The notes under the pieces are model-generated. The model was not told the origin of the DNA. It saw only the letters and a list, made by a program, of their open reading frames with translations, and made no database searches. Positions 42,901-49,895 of a DNA stretch of 64,000 bases are shown piece after piece. Position numbers and translations under genes: made by a program. Numbering within the stretch: the first letter of the stretch is position 1; each line of letters begins with the position of its first letter. Source of the stretch: Actinomycetota bacterium (GTDB taxonomy: Bacteria; Actinomycetota; Actinomycetes; Nanopelagicales; Nanopelagicaceae); assembly GCA_947372165.1 (NCBI GenBank), contig CANBSP010000004.1, forward strand, positions 62,001 to 126,000, written 5' to 3'.

Positions 42901-44464
42901 GTACTCAGATCCACAGTCGGGCTATCTCTTAGGTGATGCCGGCTCGAGTTATCTCCCAACAAACTCCATCACTGCCTATGCGCACTGGATTCAAGCATCT
43001 CTTGCTGGCATGGGTGCGGCAACACAGATCGCACAAGTTACCGTCCATGCCGGGTATGAGAACTCATTCACAGCTGGCAGTAATGGCAGCACAGTCGCCC
43101 TCTACTATCCAGCAGATTCTTTGCCTGATGGTTCCATCATCACGGCTTACCTGGAGAACTCGACAACGCGAGCCAGTACCCTAATCACAACGCCATCGAA
43201 CTTGATTCTCTCTCTGATTGTGGCATGGGTTGCACCAGATGGAACCGTCCCTACCACTGCTACCGGTAAGCCGATTACGTTGACAATCTCTAACCCCAAC
43301 ATCACAGCAGGATCCAAGGTCTACGGGTATCTCAGCGGTGTGATGACCTATCTTGGTATGGCAGCTGTTGATGGTTCTGCCGTCATAACAATCTCTCAAG
43401 ACCCAGTTCTTGTTGTTGCTATCACAACCCCGGATGCACCAACTGGTGTGACAACTGTCCTCAACGGATCTACCGGAGCGACCATCTCGTGGAGCGCTCC
43501 TGCGGCATCAGGTGGGTCAGCAATCACAAGTTATGTTGTAACTTCAAGTAGTGGTCAGAGTTGCACAACCACGACCACATCCTGTTCGATTACGGGATTG
43601 ACAGCTGGAAGCAATTACACATTCACTGTTGTCGCAACCAACTCGCTGGGTACCAGTTCGGTAAGCACGGCATCTTCTTCGCTGACGATTACCCCGCCCG
43701 TTGTAGTCGTCGATAATTCAGCAGCTATCGCAGCGGCTGCAGCCCAAGCGGCCGCCGATGCAGCCGCCCAAGCAGCGGCAGTGAAGGCTGCTCAAGAAGC
43801 AGCAAAGGTACTTGCAGATAAGCAGACCGCCGATGCAGCAGCAAAGGTACTTGCAGATAAGCAGGCCGCCGATGCAGCCGCTAAGGCACTTGCCGATAAG
43901 CAGGCCGCCGAAGCTGCAGCGAAAATCCTTGCTGACCAAGAGGCTGCTGCTCTTAAGGCGGCCCAAGAGAAGATGGCAGCTGATGCGAAGGCTCTGGCTG
44001 ATGCAAAGGCAGCCGCTGATGCCGCTGCAGTGAAAGCGGCACAGGATGCGGCAGATGCTTCGGCTAAGGCAGCAGCAGAGTTGCAGGCAGCAAAGGATGC
44101 AGCAGCTGCGCAAGCAGCAGCGGCAGCCTTAATCAAGCCGGCAGTGACGCTCTACTCGGTCACTCCAAAACTCACGCTGAGCGCCTATGGCACTGCATAT
44201 CTGCAGAAATATGTTCGATCACTGAAGAACGGTGCAACCGTCACCTGTGTCGGCTATATCTATAAGAAGGGCACCACACTCGCAAAGGCAACAGCTCTTG
44301 CCAAGAGTCAAGCCACCGCTGTCTGCGCACTGATTAAGAAGAGTAATAAGACTCTCAAGACAACGATCTCACTTCTGGATTCATCCAAGGCCCCTAAGGC
44401 TGCGGTGGGGTCAAAGTGGGTTGCGGTGAGCTATCGGATCGATAGCTTTAAAGCTAGGGGTTAA
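36914..44464 (+). CDS. Giant modular secreted surface protein (LamG, Ig/MBG, FN3, nine InlB-type repeats, OmpA-like end)
   Basis: 2516 residues from ATG 36914 (TTG 36908 adds two). Domains seen in order: signal peptide (about 1-45, ending AQA-AV); LamG/concanavalin-like domain (about 48-225, with IEFWIKPQAS and FINGVSIETI); a long series of Ig-like and MBG units (about 235-1070, each with paired Cys such as ACTVSATGLVTVTSGSGTC); FN3 (about 1078-1170); two 80-residue beta repeats (1172-1343); nine InlB B-type repeats (about 1344-2026), each ending in a Trp box such as LYAKW, YPIW, YAQW; a beta domain; a second FN3 (about 2175-2265); an Ala/Lys/Asp-rich helix with a 13-residue repeat (2270-2405); and a C-terminal 105 residues resembling OmpA (LSAYGTAYLQKYVRSL ... 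LAKSQATAVCALIKK). No LPXTG signal. Likely a wall-bound adhesin or polymer binder. Divergent from a two-component system. Confidence 0.87.
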   Translation: MSQLSLVSGRTISKISKILVLSLLASLLTVAFGAIQVAAPLPAQAAVTNGSIAFDGSTVVSYSASPIGTNGTSNATIEFWIKPQASQGTGCCNRILSQTFGFGDASNPIILRYGGGGYFFLTVANKSVTTYTVPTPGAWSHIAIVDKLGTWQLFINGVSIETIAAATIGTSTNLSNSNFTLGGDVSGEKFNGSISNFRYVNGSALYWTNNFTPPTAPLTAISGTQLLLNTNYDGTQATALADSSGNNATPTMSGGTGITASNSWPTTPQNISFSQTAYSLAYGSTQQLTLNGVLSTGAKSYSAGSSTACTVSATGLVTVTSGSGTCSISGSVAADSTYSLATTGTPVTVTVSPAAQATLTASASITSSSWSGSAYTAVPSFSTSGGSGTGAVTYTVASGTATGCSLNSNAANATLTASSPGTCTVTATKAATTLYTSTTATLTFTFSKSASTIGLTLAQSSIAYGTQNTLTATVYASSATGSVSFQSNGIPISACSSVAISSGQALCSTWVPNAGTYSYLTAVYSGDSNNVTSTSSSTSLTVSKATLTVAPDAKSVSFGSAAPAYTFTYQGFVNGESAGSTSFTTGLTPPTCTSSNPVYSTTTSVSISPTISCSGGTSTNYSFITTATSALTVTQAASTVSLTPSTNSPVYGSSFTLTATSSTPANVVFNAGGSPISGCASVATTTVSPYTATCTWVMTSLATTQYTAVSTPTNTNFASQASNTIGITAGKAAITITPTSNQSKTYGTADPALTYAITSGALIGADTLSGSLTYTSAGLNTAVGSYAILIGTLANSNYTITLASVNFTITGASQGAISLSTTSATWSATQKTIALSGTGGSGTGAYTYALDAPNSAAGCSVASSTLTYTTAGTCSVSVTRAASGNYAAVTSPVSVAISKASQTITFTQIASQVFSVSTLTASATASSSLTPVAFTSTTTSVCTVSGSTITMVSAGTCTLSADQSGNTNYLAATTASMSFTITAGSQGGFTLSQQASSANSLSATPNLSTSGGSGTGAVTYSTSNGTATGCQLSSTTSASATLSASTPGTCLITATKAADSAYSSATSTALTFTFNGNPANAPINLSATPSSGSAALTWTHVDTTGASAISTFSVQYAANAGAWQTFTHTASTLDSITVTGLTNGTTYSFRVAAVTNAGAGTYSSTVTAKPLGLAFTPVFGTPTSTADGFTVNITNWNPAFVWGNAQVTSGSGTVTVGTGANSILPMTVTGMTPGSLATISITASQTSYSDGTAYQSGSALKAALIPVTTGLVTSTSGITATISNFDSLFTWSASATSGAAAVSASGAVAVTGVNPLTTLTLTITSTRSGYASGVETRTATTLQLLRIFYDGNGNTGGSAPTDATTYQSGATGTVLGNTGSLTKSGYTFIGWTLNSANTGQVYSAGNIYSLGLVGITLYAKWTAIPYTVTYQSTDATSGVAPLDQNAQGIQNIYNIGQNAPILANSSLVRTGYSFGGWADNYPRTGTIYQSGGIYPITTNNVALYPIWTPNTYTVTYNVNSAAGSPSNSSDSYTTASTAITLPTVGTMAKTGYAFTGWGRTAVSTPITGTLTVTTDTTLYAQWTLQSYAVTYLPGTFGTGTVPTQASVAYGSSFTLASPTGLTGTDGTNSYAFVAWSDGSGTTFAPGKTLLMGAAPLTLTGLWTRIYNVTYSFNGGSVSTPIADQQKISGETITVTSEIPTRTGYTFTNWLDQSSLSAVAGDSYTVSDTHYLIYAQWSAISYSVRYDTSGGSTVPAEPSHTIGEIFTTATLPTKNGYDFAGWSDGVTTYAAGSPYQVGAANVSLIALWTPQVYDVSYDFNGGFGSAISPTHYTFATPAITLPTSGPTRPDFTFSGWSTSTTGAGVGATFTPSSSITLHAVWVSSVYRLIFDAGSGFTDTSTAKVTIGQSLTLPTGTRTNYNLAGWSTQQSGGTLVSGTYTPTADATMYAQWTLKVYVVTFNGNGGTASTGSASMTAGTTSPVTLTTAARSNYVFNGWYSDPQSGYLLGDAGSSYLPTNSITAYAHWIQASLAGMGAATQIAQVTVHAGYENSFTAGSNGSTVALYYPADSLPDGSIITAYLENSTTRASTLITTPSNLILSLIVAWVAPDGTVPTTATGKPITLTISNPNITAGSKVYGYLSGVMTYLGMAAVDGSAVITISQDPVLVVAITTPDAPTGVTTVLNGSTGATISWSAPAASGGSAITSYVVTSSSGQSCTTTTTSCSITGLTAGSNYTFTVVATNSLGTSSVSTASSSLTITPPVVVVDNSAAIAAAAAQAAADAAAQAAAVKAAQEAAKVLADKQTADAAAKVLADKQAADAAAKALADKQAAEAAAKILADQEAAALKAAQEKMAADAKALADAKAAADAAAVKAAQDAADASAKAAAELQAAKDAAAAQAAAAALIKPAVTLYSVTPKLTLSAYGTAYLQKYVRSLKNGATVTCVGYIYKKGTTLAKATALAKSQATAVCALIKKSNKTLKTTISLLDSSKAPKAAVGSKWVAVSYRIDSFKARG
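43799..43954 (+). repeat. 39-bp in-frame tandem repeat, four copies
   Basis: Encodes four 13-residue units of the type AAKVLADKQ-x-ADA inside the giant surface protein. Copies 1 and 2 are nearly identical in DNA, later ones drift. The unit should form a continuous charged alanine helix. Confidence 0.8.
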
Positions 44465-44483
44465 TAGGGGTTAATAGGGGTTA
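44455..44483. repeat. 10-bp tandem repeat TAGGGGTTAA, 2.9 copies
   Basis: The first copy contains the TAA stop codon of the giant gene (44462-44464), and the array runs into the intergenic space ending TTAGCCCAC. It resembles in position and unit length the arrays at 1764 and 19350. Confidence 0.85.
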
Positions 44484-44553
44484 GCCCACAGGCAAACTCG
44501 TACCTTCTTCACTAACCTCATCAGAAGTTTAATTATAAAAGGAGACCTTAACC

Positions 44554-44817
44554 ATGTGGATCTATAGCTCTATCGTTGAAAAGCTGACACGAAATTCATT
44601 TGCGGCAGTAGAGAGACATAATTATGAAGAGGTATTGAAGGGCGTTGCCGCCAAGAATCTCACTCATCGCTTTGCTGGCCCAAACTCCCTCGGGGGAGTA
44701 CGCCACGATAAAGAGGCTTTGGGACGCTGGTTTAGAAGAGTGGGAACTGTATTACCTCACTTAAAGTTTGAGGTTACCTATGTTGTGGAAGCTAAAGCAC
44801 CACAAATCCAGAGTTGA
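44554..44817 (+). pseudogene. Truncated NTF2/SnoaL-like protein
   Basis: 87 residues with a good ribosome site (AAAGGAGA before ATG). The text YEEVLKGVAAKNLTHRFAGPNSLGGVRHDKEALGRWFRRVG, in its parts, matches the N-terminal half of SnoaL-like NTF2-fold proteins (helix 1-2 and strand 1). The protein stops after LKFEVTYVV, before the remaining strands of the barrel, and no other frame downstream continues them: the next bases already encode the signal peptide of another protein. It therefore looks like a gene cut at about 44790 by a rearrangement. The stop overlaps the next start as TTGA. A functional short protein cannot be excluded. Confidence 0.6.
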
Positions 44818-47006
44818 TCACCAGACTTGCACGGCTCGCTCTCTTCTCGATCCTCTCCACCTTCCTCATCTCTCTGACTTCATCGCCCGCTTTCGCCGCA
44901 CCGGGTAGCCTCGATCTGACCTTTGGAAGCAGCGGCTTCTCGGCAAGTTCTGTGGGTTCGAGAAATATCATCTCTTCAATTGCACTCGATAGTTCGGGGC
45001 GCATTCTTGCTGGTGGTTCGGCTGTTTTGGGAGCAAACTTCACCTTCTCTCTCGCTCGATATAGCGAGACCGGCACACTCGATACATCCTTTGGCACATC
45101 AGGTTTCACAAATACCGCCATCGGTACCTATGACCAGATCACCTCGATCACGGTCGATAGCTCTGGGCGAATTCTTGCTGCAGGCAGCGCCACGATTGGT
45201 GGTTCGCTCTATTTTGTTCTGGCGAGATATCTCACCACTGGCTCACTCGATACATTCTTTGGATCGGGCGGGACGACGAAGATTGGAGTGAGTTCACGAG
45301 ATTTTGTCCCAGCAATCACTCTCGATCGATCCGGTCGGATCTTGGCGAGCGGTTACTCTCTAAGCAGCGGAGCGCATTTCCGACTCGCTCGATTCCTCGA
45401 TTCAGGAGCGATTGATACAACCTTTGGGGTGACAGGTTTTGTGGCGACTGGCGCACAATTTCGTGCGGTGACAGTGGCTGCCGATGGAACTATCTTCGCG
45501 GCAGGCACATCGGCCACTCCCAATGGCCGCTTTATCCTCTCGAAATACTCTGCTGATGGGATTCTCGATACCTCATTTGCGACCGCAGGTTCTACCTCGG
45601 TGACCCCCGGAACAAGTGATCAGATTTATTCACTTGCTATAGATATCAGCGGCCGCATCGTCGTTGGCGGTAGCGCAACAGTCGGTGGATCGATGCGCTT
45701 TGCGCTGGGACGATTTCTCGCAACGGGTGAGCTTGATAGTTCATTCGGAACTGCTGGCTTCAATACGATCACTAGCGGGACAAGTGATTCCATCGCGTCG
45801 ATTACTATCGAAAGCTCGGGCAGAATATTCATGGGCGGCCAAAGTACTATCAATGGCTCGCATCGGTTAACGGTGGCCGCCTATCTGCCAACAGGAGTTC
45901 TAGACACCTCTTTTGGAAATTCTGGCTTTACCACCGAAACGAGTGGAACAACCGATTATCTCAATTCGATTCTTCTCGACCCAACTGGAAGATTGGTTGC
46001 CGGGGGAAGTTCGGTGATCGCCGGAAAGCAATCCTTTATTCTGGCTCGATATCTCACCCGCTATCTCTCGCAATCTGCTCTCTCAATCGCCACAACCTCG
46101 GGTGCTTATGGAACCCCGTTAGCACTTTCAACAATAGGTGGGAGTGGAACTGGCGCTCTGACTTACTCCACCTCCACGCCTGGGTGCTCGATTTCAAGCG
46201 ATGCAATCTTGACCGAGACTGGGACGCTCTCGTGCACCGTTACCGCCTTAAAGGCAGCAGATGCTACGTATTCAGAGATCACGAGCCCCCCAACAGTAAT
46301 CACCTTGGCGAAGGCGATTTTGATGATCAGCCCATCCGACACCTCGACCGTTTACGGCACACCCGTTCGGTATGAATTCTCCTACCAAGGATTTGTCAAT
46401 GGTGATTCAGCCACTGCTACATCATTCACTACTGGATTAATCCCACCCACCTGCGGGATTTCTGAGACGGCAACTGCAACCGTTGCTAACTCACCACTCA
46501 CCATTACCTGTAGCGGTGGATCCTCAGCCTTGTATACCTTTGCCTATTCGCGAACTGCGCACCTGACAATAAATCCGGCGCCTACAACCGTTGTGGTTCC
46601 GCAAGTTGTTGTTCCACCCGTTGTAGTGCCACCCGTTGTAGTGCCACCCGTTGTAGTGCCACCCGTTGTAGTGCCGCCAGTTGTTGTACCACCGGTTGTA
46701 GTGCCACCGGTTGTAGTGCCACCGGTGATTATCATTCCGCCACTCTTGATTCCTCCAGATGTAGTGCCGCGAGAAATCTTGGCCCCTGCTAAAAGCCGCC
46801 CAAGCACGGCCCTCACTGTCATTGATTTCAAAACTCGCAGCGCATTCTTGGCGGCACAGCGCCAGCTCTTGATTGCACAAGCTGCCGCACGCGCAGCAAA
46901 GGCTCGAGAGCTCCAGATACTCCAGATGATCACATCATCTCAGGGTGCGAAGTCGAAGAGCGCTTGTGATGCAGTGAACTCACTGCTCAAGAAATTAAAG
47001 ATTTAA
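44814..47006 (+). CDS. Secreted delta-60 repeat protein with MBG domain and Pro/Val stalk
   Basis: 730 residues from TTG 44814, which overlaps the stop of the preceding fragment. No other start would keep the signal peptide (ITRLARLALFSILSTFLISL, cleavage near AFA-APGS, about 28). Seen: seven delta-60 units of about 55 residues (30-415), each with a box like LDTSFGTSGF plus an ILAGGS-type strand, predicted as a beta propeller. An Ig/MBG part follows (about 420-585) with YQGFVNGDSATATSFTTGL, closely like the giant protein. Then comes a VVVPP stalk (597-640) and a basic Ala-rich C-terminus (660-730). Likely exported and wall-attached. Ligand unknown. Convergent with murA. Confidence 0.85.
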   Translation: MITRLARLALFSILSTFLISLTSSPAFAAPGSLDLTFGSSGFSASSVGSRNIISSIALDSSGRILAGGSAVLGANFTFSLARYSETGTLDTSFGTSGFTNTAIGTYDQITSITVDSSGRILAAGSATIGGSLYFVLARYLTTGSLDTFFGSGGTTKIGVSSRDFVPAITLDRSGRILASGYSLSSGAHFRLARFLDSGAIDTTFGVTGFVATGAQFRAVTVAADGTIFAAGTSATPNGRFILSKYSADGILDTSFATAGSTSVTPGTSDQIYSLAIDISGRIVVGGSATVGGSMRFALGRFLATGELDSSFGTAGFNTITSGTSDSIASITIESSGRIFMGGQSTINGSHRLTVAAYLPTGVLDTSFGNSGFTTETSGTTDYLNSILLDPTGRLVAGGSSVIAGKQSFILARYLTRYLSQSALSIATTSGAYGTPLALSTIGGSGTGALTYSTSTPGCSISSDAILTETGTLSCTVTALKAADATYSEITSPPTVITLAKAILMISPSDTSTVYGTPVRYEFSYQGFVNGDSATATSFTTGLIPPTCGISETATATVANSPLTITCSGGSSALYTFAYSRTAHLTINPAPTTVVVPQVVVPPVVVPPVVVPPVVVPPVVVPPVVVPPVVVPPVVVPPVIIIPPLLIPPDVVPREILAPAKSRPSTALTVIDFKTRSAFLAAQRQLLIAQAAARAAKARELQILQMITSSQGAKSKSACDAVNSLLKKLKI
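46606..46729 (+). repeat. 15-bp in-frame tandem repeat encoding VVVPP
   Basis: About eight copies of a unit like GTTGTAGTGCCACCC, several identical at DNA level, make a stiff Pro/Val linker before the C-terminus of the delta-60 protein. Exact copies imply recent expansion or contraction. Confidence 0.88.
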
Positions 47007-47027
47007 GATGAAACTCTTACTCTCTCG

Positions 47028-47047
47028 ACCTTACAAAGTGTGAAGGT
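47028..47047. terminator. Possible two-way terminator between delta-60 gene and murA
   Basis: ACCTTACA and TGT-G-AAGGT can pair around AAG with one bulged G. The stem lies exactly between the convergent stops (47006 and 47047). No long T-run follows on either strand, so strength is doubtful. Confidence 0.35.
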
Positions 47048-48309
47048 TAAACCCTCGTGACATCGGCACCAAGGCTACGCAAGTCCTCAGCGAAATCTGG
47101 ATATCCGCGATCGATGTGGAAACCATCTTCAACAACGGTGATGCCCTCGCTCACGAGCCCAGCCAGAACCAGTGCGGCTCCTGCGCGGATATCTGTAGCA
47201 AGTACAGGAGCGCCAGAGAGTTGAGGTAGGCCATTGACCGCAGCATGATGGCCATCGACAGTGATAGTTGCACCCAGGCGCTTGAGCTCATTGACGAACA
47301 TAAATCTGCCTTCGAAGACATTCTCGGTGACAAGTGCATGTCCTTGGGCGATGGCATTCATGCAGATCGCCATTGGCTGTAGATCAGTGGGAAATCCCGG
47401 GTAAGGCAGAGTCGCAACATCTACTGCAGAGGGCCTGCGGTCCATCTTTACGCGCAAGCCGCCCGGGGTAGTCGTGATGACTGCGCCTGCTGCCACCAAT
47501 TTATCTAACGGGATCTCAAGATGATCGGGACGGCCACCCATGATGGTGATATCACCCTGTGTCATCACCGCGGCGAAGGCCCAGGTACCTGTAACGATTC
47601 GATCAGGAAGCGTGGCATGTGTTGCGGGGGAGAGGCGATCCACGCCATCGATGGTGATGGTGGATGTTCCCAAGCCTTCGATCTTCGCACCCATCGTGAT
47701 TAAGTACTCACCAATATCTGCAATATCAGGTTCACGAGCAGCGTTAGCGATTACCGTGCGACCCTTTGCAAGTACTGCAGCGGTCATAATGTTCTCGGTC
47801 GCACCAACGCTTGGGAATTCCAATTCAATAGTTGCGCCCGTGAGTCCATCTGGCGCCTTCGCTAATACATAACCATGTTCGGAGTGAACTTCTGCGCCGA
47901 GCGCCTGAAGGCCTTGGATATGAAAATCTAAACCACGAGATCCAATTGCATCCCCACCGGGCAGCGCAACATCGGCTGCGCCAACTCGAGCGATCAGTGG
48001 TCCAAGGACATTGATCGAGGCGCGCATCTTGCGAACCAAGTCGTAGTCGGCTTTATGACCTGGGGTTTCTGGGACATCGATGGTCAGTGAATGAGCTGAA
48101 GTGTCATGTTCTACTGTGCAACCAAGACGCTCGAGGAGTTCGGACATGATCTCAACATCGGCAATGTGGGGCACATTGAGAAGCGTGTTCTTGCCAGGTG
48201 CGAGCAATGATGCCGCCATCAATTTAAGCGCCGAATTCTTAGCGCCGCGAACCTCGACCGAACCTACGAGACGAGCGGGCCCGACCACGCGAAAGCTATC
48301 GCCTGTCAT
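47047..48309 (-). CDS. murA: UDP-N-acetylglucosamine 1-carboxyvinyltransferase MurA (Cys to Asp form)
   Basis: 420 residues from ATG 48309, chosen because GGAGGG lies just before it. ATG 48324 adds five residues. First enzyme of peptidoglycan precursor synthesis, using PEP. Seen: [17 protein letters not shown] (Lys22/Asn23 equivalents), [19 protein letters not shown], and the loop [19 protein letters not shown], in which Asp stands where E. coli MurA has Cys115. [18 protein letters not shown] and the closing [17 protein letters not shown] are normal. The Asp form is known from mycobacteria and is insensitive to fosfomycin. Confidence 0.96.
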   Translation of the reverse strand: MTGDSFRVVGPARLVGSVEVRGAKNSALKLMAASLLAPGKNTLLNVPHIADVEIMSELLERLGCTVEHDTSAHSLTIDVPETPGHKADYDLVRKMRASINVLGPLIARVGAADVALPGGDAIGSRGLDFHIQGLQALGAEVHSEHGYVLAKAPDGLTGATIELEFPSVGATENIMTAAVLAKGRTVIANAAREPDIADIGEYLITMGAKIEGLGTSTITIDGVDRLSPATHATLPDRIVTGTWAFAAVMTQGDITIMGGRPDHLEIPLDKLVAAGAVITTTPGGLRVKMDRRPSAVDVATLPYPGFPTDLQPMAICMNAIAQGHALVTENVFEGRFMFVNELKRLGATITVDGHHAAVNGLPQLSGAPVLATDIRAGAALVLAGLVSEGITVVEDGFHIDRGYPDFAEDLRSLGADVTRV

Positions 48310-48390
48310 CTGCCCTCCGTTCATCGATCTACCCTGATCCTGACTCAGGCTTAAGTGGTCGTATTCTAGTTGTTCGCCTAGGCTGAACCC

Positions 48391-48966
48391 ATGGTTAACC
48401 TCACGCGCATCTATACAAAAACCGGTGACGATGGCACGACATCCCTAGGGGATATGTCTCGTACCTCAAAGAATGACCCGCGGCTTGAGGCCTATGCCGA
48501 TGTCGATGAGGCGAACTCATCCATCGGTGTCGCGCTCTCCTTGGGGCAGATCGCTGATGAGGCAATTGTGAAGTTGCTCATTCGTATTCAGAACGATCTC
48601 TTCGACGTCGGCGCAGATCTCTGCACGCCAGTCATCGATAATCCTGAATTTGAACCACTTCGCGTCCTTGAATCTCAGGTCACATACCTTGAGAGCCAGA
48701 TTGATCATTACAACGAATCACTTGAACCGCTTCGTTCCTTCGTCTTGCCATCCGGAACTCCTGCAGCATCACTTCTGCATGTGTCACGTACCGTCGTTCG
48801 CCGAGCCGAACGTTCTACCTGGCATGCAATCCACTCCTTCGGCGGTGGCGTCAATCCATTGACGGCAAAATATCTCAACCGCTTATCTGATCTGCTCTTT
48901 GTCTTGGCTCGTGTTGAGAACAAATCCATCGGTGACCAACTCTGGGTCCCAGGAGCAAACCGCTAA
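48391..48966 (+). CDS. PduO-type ATP:cob(I)alamin adenosyltransferase
   Basis: 191 residues. Makes adenosylcobalamin from cob(I)alamin. Seen: [23 protein letters not shown] (TKTGDDGTT, about residues 6-14), [29 protein letters not shown], and [17 protein letters not shown] (about 132-148, ATP and cobalamin contacts). Family members are trimers. Its presence implies use of B12, but no B12-dependent enzyme is in the window. Starts 82 bp from the murA start, divergent, so the two promoters share this space. Confidence 0.95.
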   Translation: MVNLTRIYTKTGDDGTTSLGDMSRTSKNDPRLEAYADVDEANSSIGVALSLGQIADEAIVKLLIRIQNDLFDVGADLCTPVIDNPEFEPLRVLESQVTYLESQIDHYNESLEPLRSFVLPSGTPAASLLHVSRTVVRRAERSTWHAIHSFGGGVNPLTAKYLNRLSDLLFVLARVENKSIGDQLWVPGANR

Positions 48967-48968
48967 CT

Positions 48969-49895
48969 TTAGAAGTGGTTTGGTTCCATCGCGTAAGTGA
49001 AACTTGGAATCGTTTCGGTAGGGGCTTGGGTCCAACAAGACACGGTTATGCCGCCAACGCTGAGATTGTAATTGGTCAGTTCGGTCGCAATCCGAACTGA
49101 TGTGGCATCCGTGAGCGCAACTGCCTGATCAGAGGTGATCTGACCGGATGCTAATTGCGCCGCAATCGATTTACTTTCAGCAGCGCTGAGGGCCGCGACA
49201 ATGTGATTGATCTTTGCACCCGCAATCTGGGTGAGGGACTTTCCAGAGGCGATCTGGTTATAGAAACTCGTGGTTGAGATTCCGAGAATGCTCAAGATCG
49301 TACTTTCATGAGGAATGAGCGGTTCTTTGCTCACGAGAATCACAGAGAGAATGCTCTTCGCTTTAGTTGCCGCAGCGAGCGTACGCAGAGATCCGTACTC
49401 GATCATTGCCGTGACATCGGAAGGATTTGGACCGTAAACCTTTGAATTAATCTCCCAATATTGGCAATCACTATCTGATCCAACATAGACGGCGCCACAC
49501 GCCATCGCCGTGCACTGCTTGACGGTCGTAGCAAGCGCAGTCTTGGCGCTGAGCAGACTGACAAGTTGAGATCCTGATGGAATATAGGCATAGACACCAT
49601 TATTGGCTGCATACCCACGAGGTGGCCAGACGATCTTTGGCGGCGGGACCACAGTCTTCTTCTTGACTACTGGCTTCTTCACCACGGGTTTCTTCACAAC
49701 TGGCTTCTTCACAACTGGCTTTTTGACGACAGGTTTCTTCACGGTCGTCGCTTTAGCAGTTGGCTTTACAGTTGGCGTTGGAGTTGCCTTTGACGTTGGC
49801 TTTGGAGTTGCCTTCGCTGTTGGTGTGGCAGCGTATGAGACTCCTTGGGTGGTCAAAGCTGCGAGGAGTGCGACTGCAAGAACTCTTCTTCTCAT
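48969..49895 (-). CDS. Secreted protein with KKPVV repeat stalk
   Basis: 308 residues from ATG 49895, which overlaps the stop of the ABC permease gene (ATGA) with GAAGGA beside it. GTG 49907 is an alternative. Seen: basic start RRRVLAVALLAALTTQG (signal peptide, cleavage near SYA-AT, about 22), a Thr/Pro/Lys-rich segment with ATPKPTSKATPTPT, six KKPVV pentapeptides (about 53-82), a VPPPKIVWPPRGY turn, and a C-terminal domain of about 210 residues with three Cys pairs-like positions (KQCTAMACG, SDCQYW, SCWTQ). The last domain is not recognised. Coupled to an ABC-2 exporter. Confidence 0.78.
   Translation of the reverse strand: MRRRVLAVALLAALTTQGVSYAATPTAKATPKPTSKATPTPTVKPTAKATTVKKPVVKKPVVKKPVVKKPVVKKPVVKKKTVVPPPKIVWPPRGYAANNGVYAYIPSGSQLVSLLSAKTALATTVKQCTAMACGAVYVGSDSDCQYWEINSKVYGPNPSDVTAMIEYGSLRTLAAATKAKSILSVILVSKEPLIPHESTILSILGISTTSFYNQIASGKSLTQIAGAKINHIVAALSAAESKSIAAQLASGQITSDQAVALTDATSVRIATELTNYNLSVGGITVSCWTQAPTETIPSFTYAMEPNHF
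49660..49745 (-). repeat. 15-bp in-frame tandem repeat encoding KKPVV
   Basis: About six copies of a 15-bp unit (plus strand like GACAACTGGCTTCTT) inside the secreted stalk protein. The design is the same as in the VVVPP array of the delta-60 gene: one pentapeptide per 15 bp, with several exact DNA copies. Confidence 0.88.

Noticed and set aside
43718-44113. Cys/Leu/Ser-rich long open frame on the minus strand (131 codons) and an Ala-rich one beside it
   Set aside because: Mirror of the Ala/Lys repeat DNA of the giant protein. It has no start signal and no sensible protein properties.
44400-44464. LPXTG sortase signal at the end of the giant protein
   Set aside because: No LPxTG, no terminal membrane helix and no basic tail. 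The end reads as a folded OmpA-like domain.
46606-46729. Possible CRISPR-like repeat array
   Set aside because: 15-bp in-frame units without spacers that encode a pentapeptide. No cas genes in the window.
46524-46933. Minus-strand frames with TTGGT and WHYNR repeats
   Set aside because: Shadow of the VVVPP DNA repeat. Not coding.
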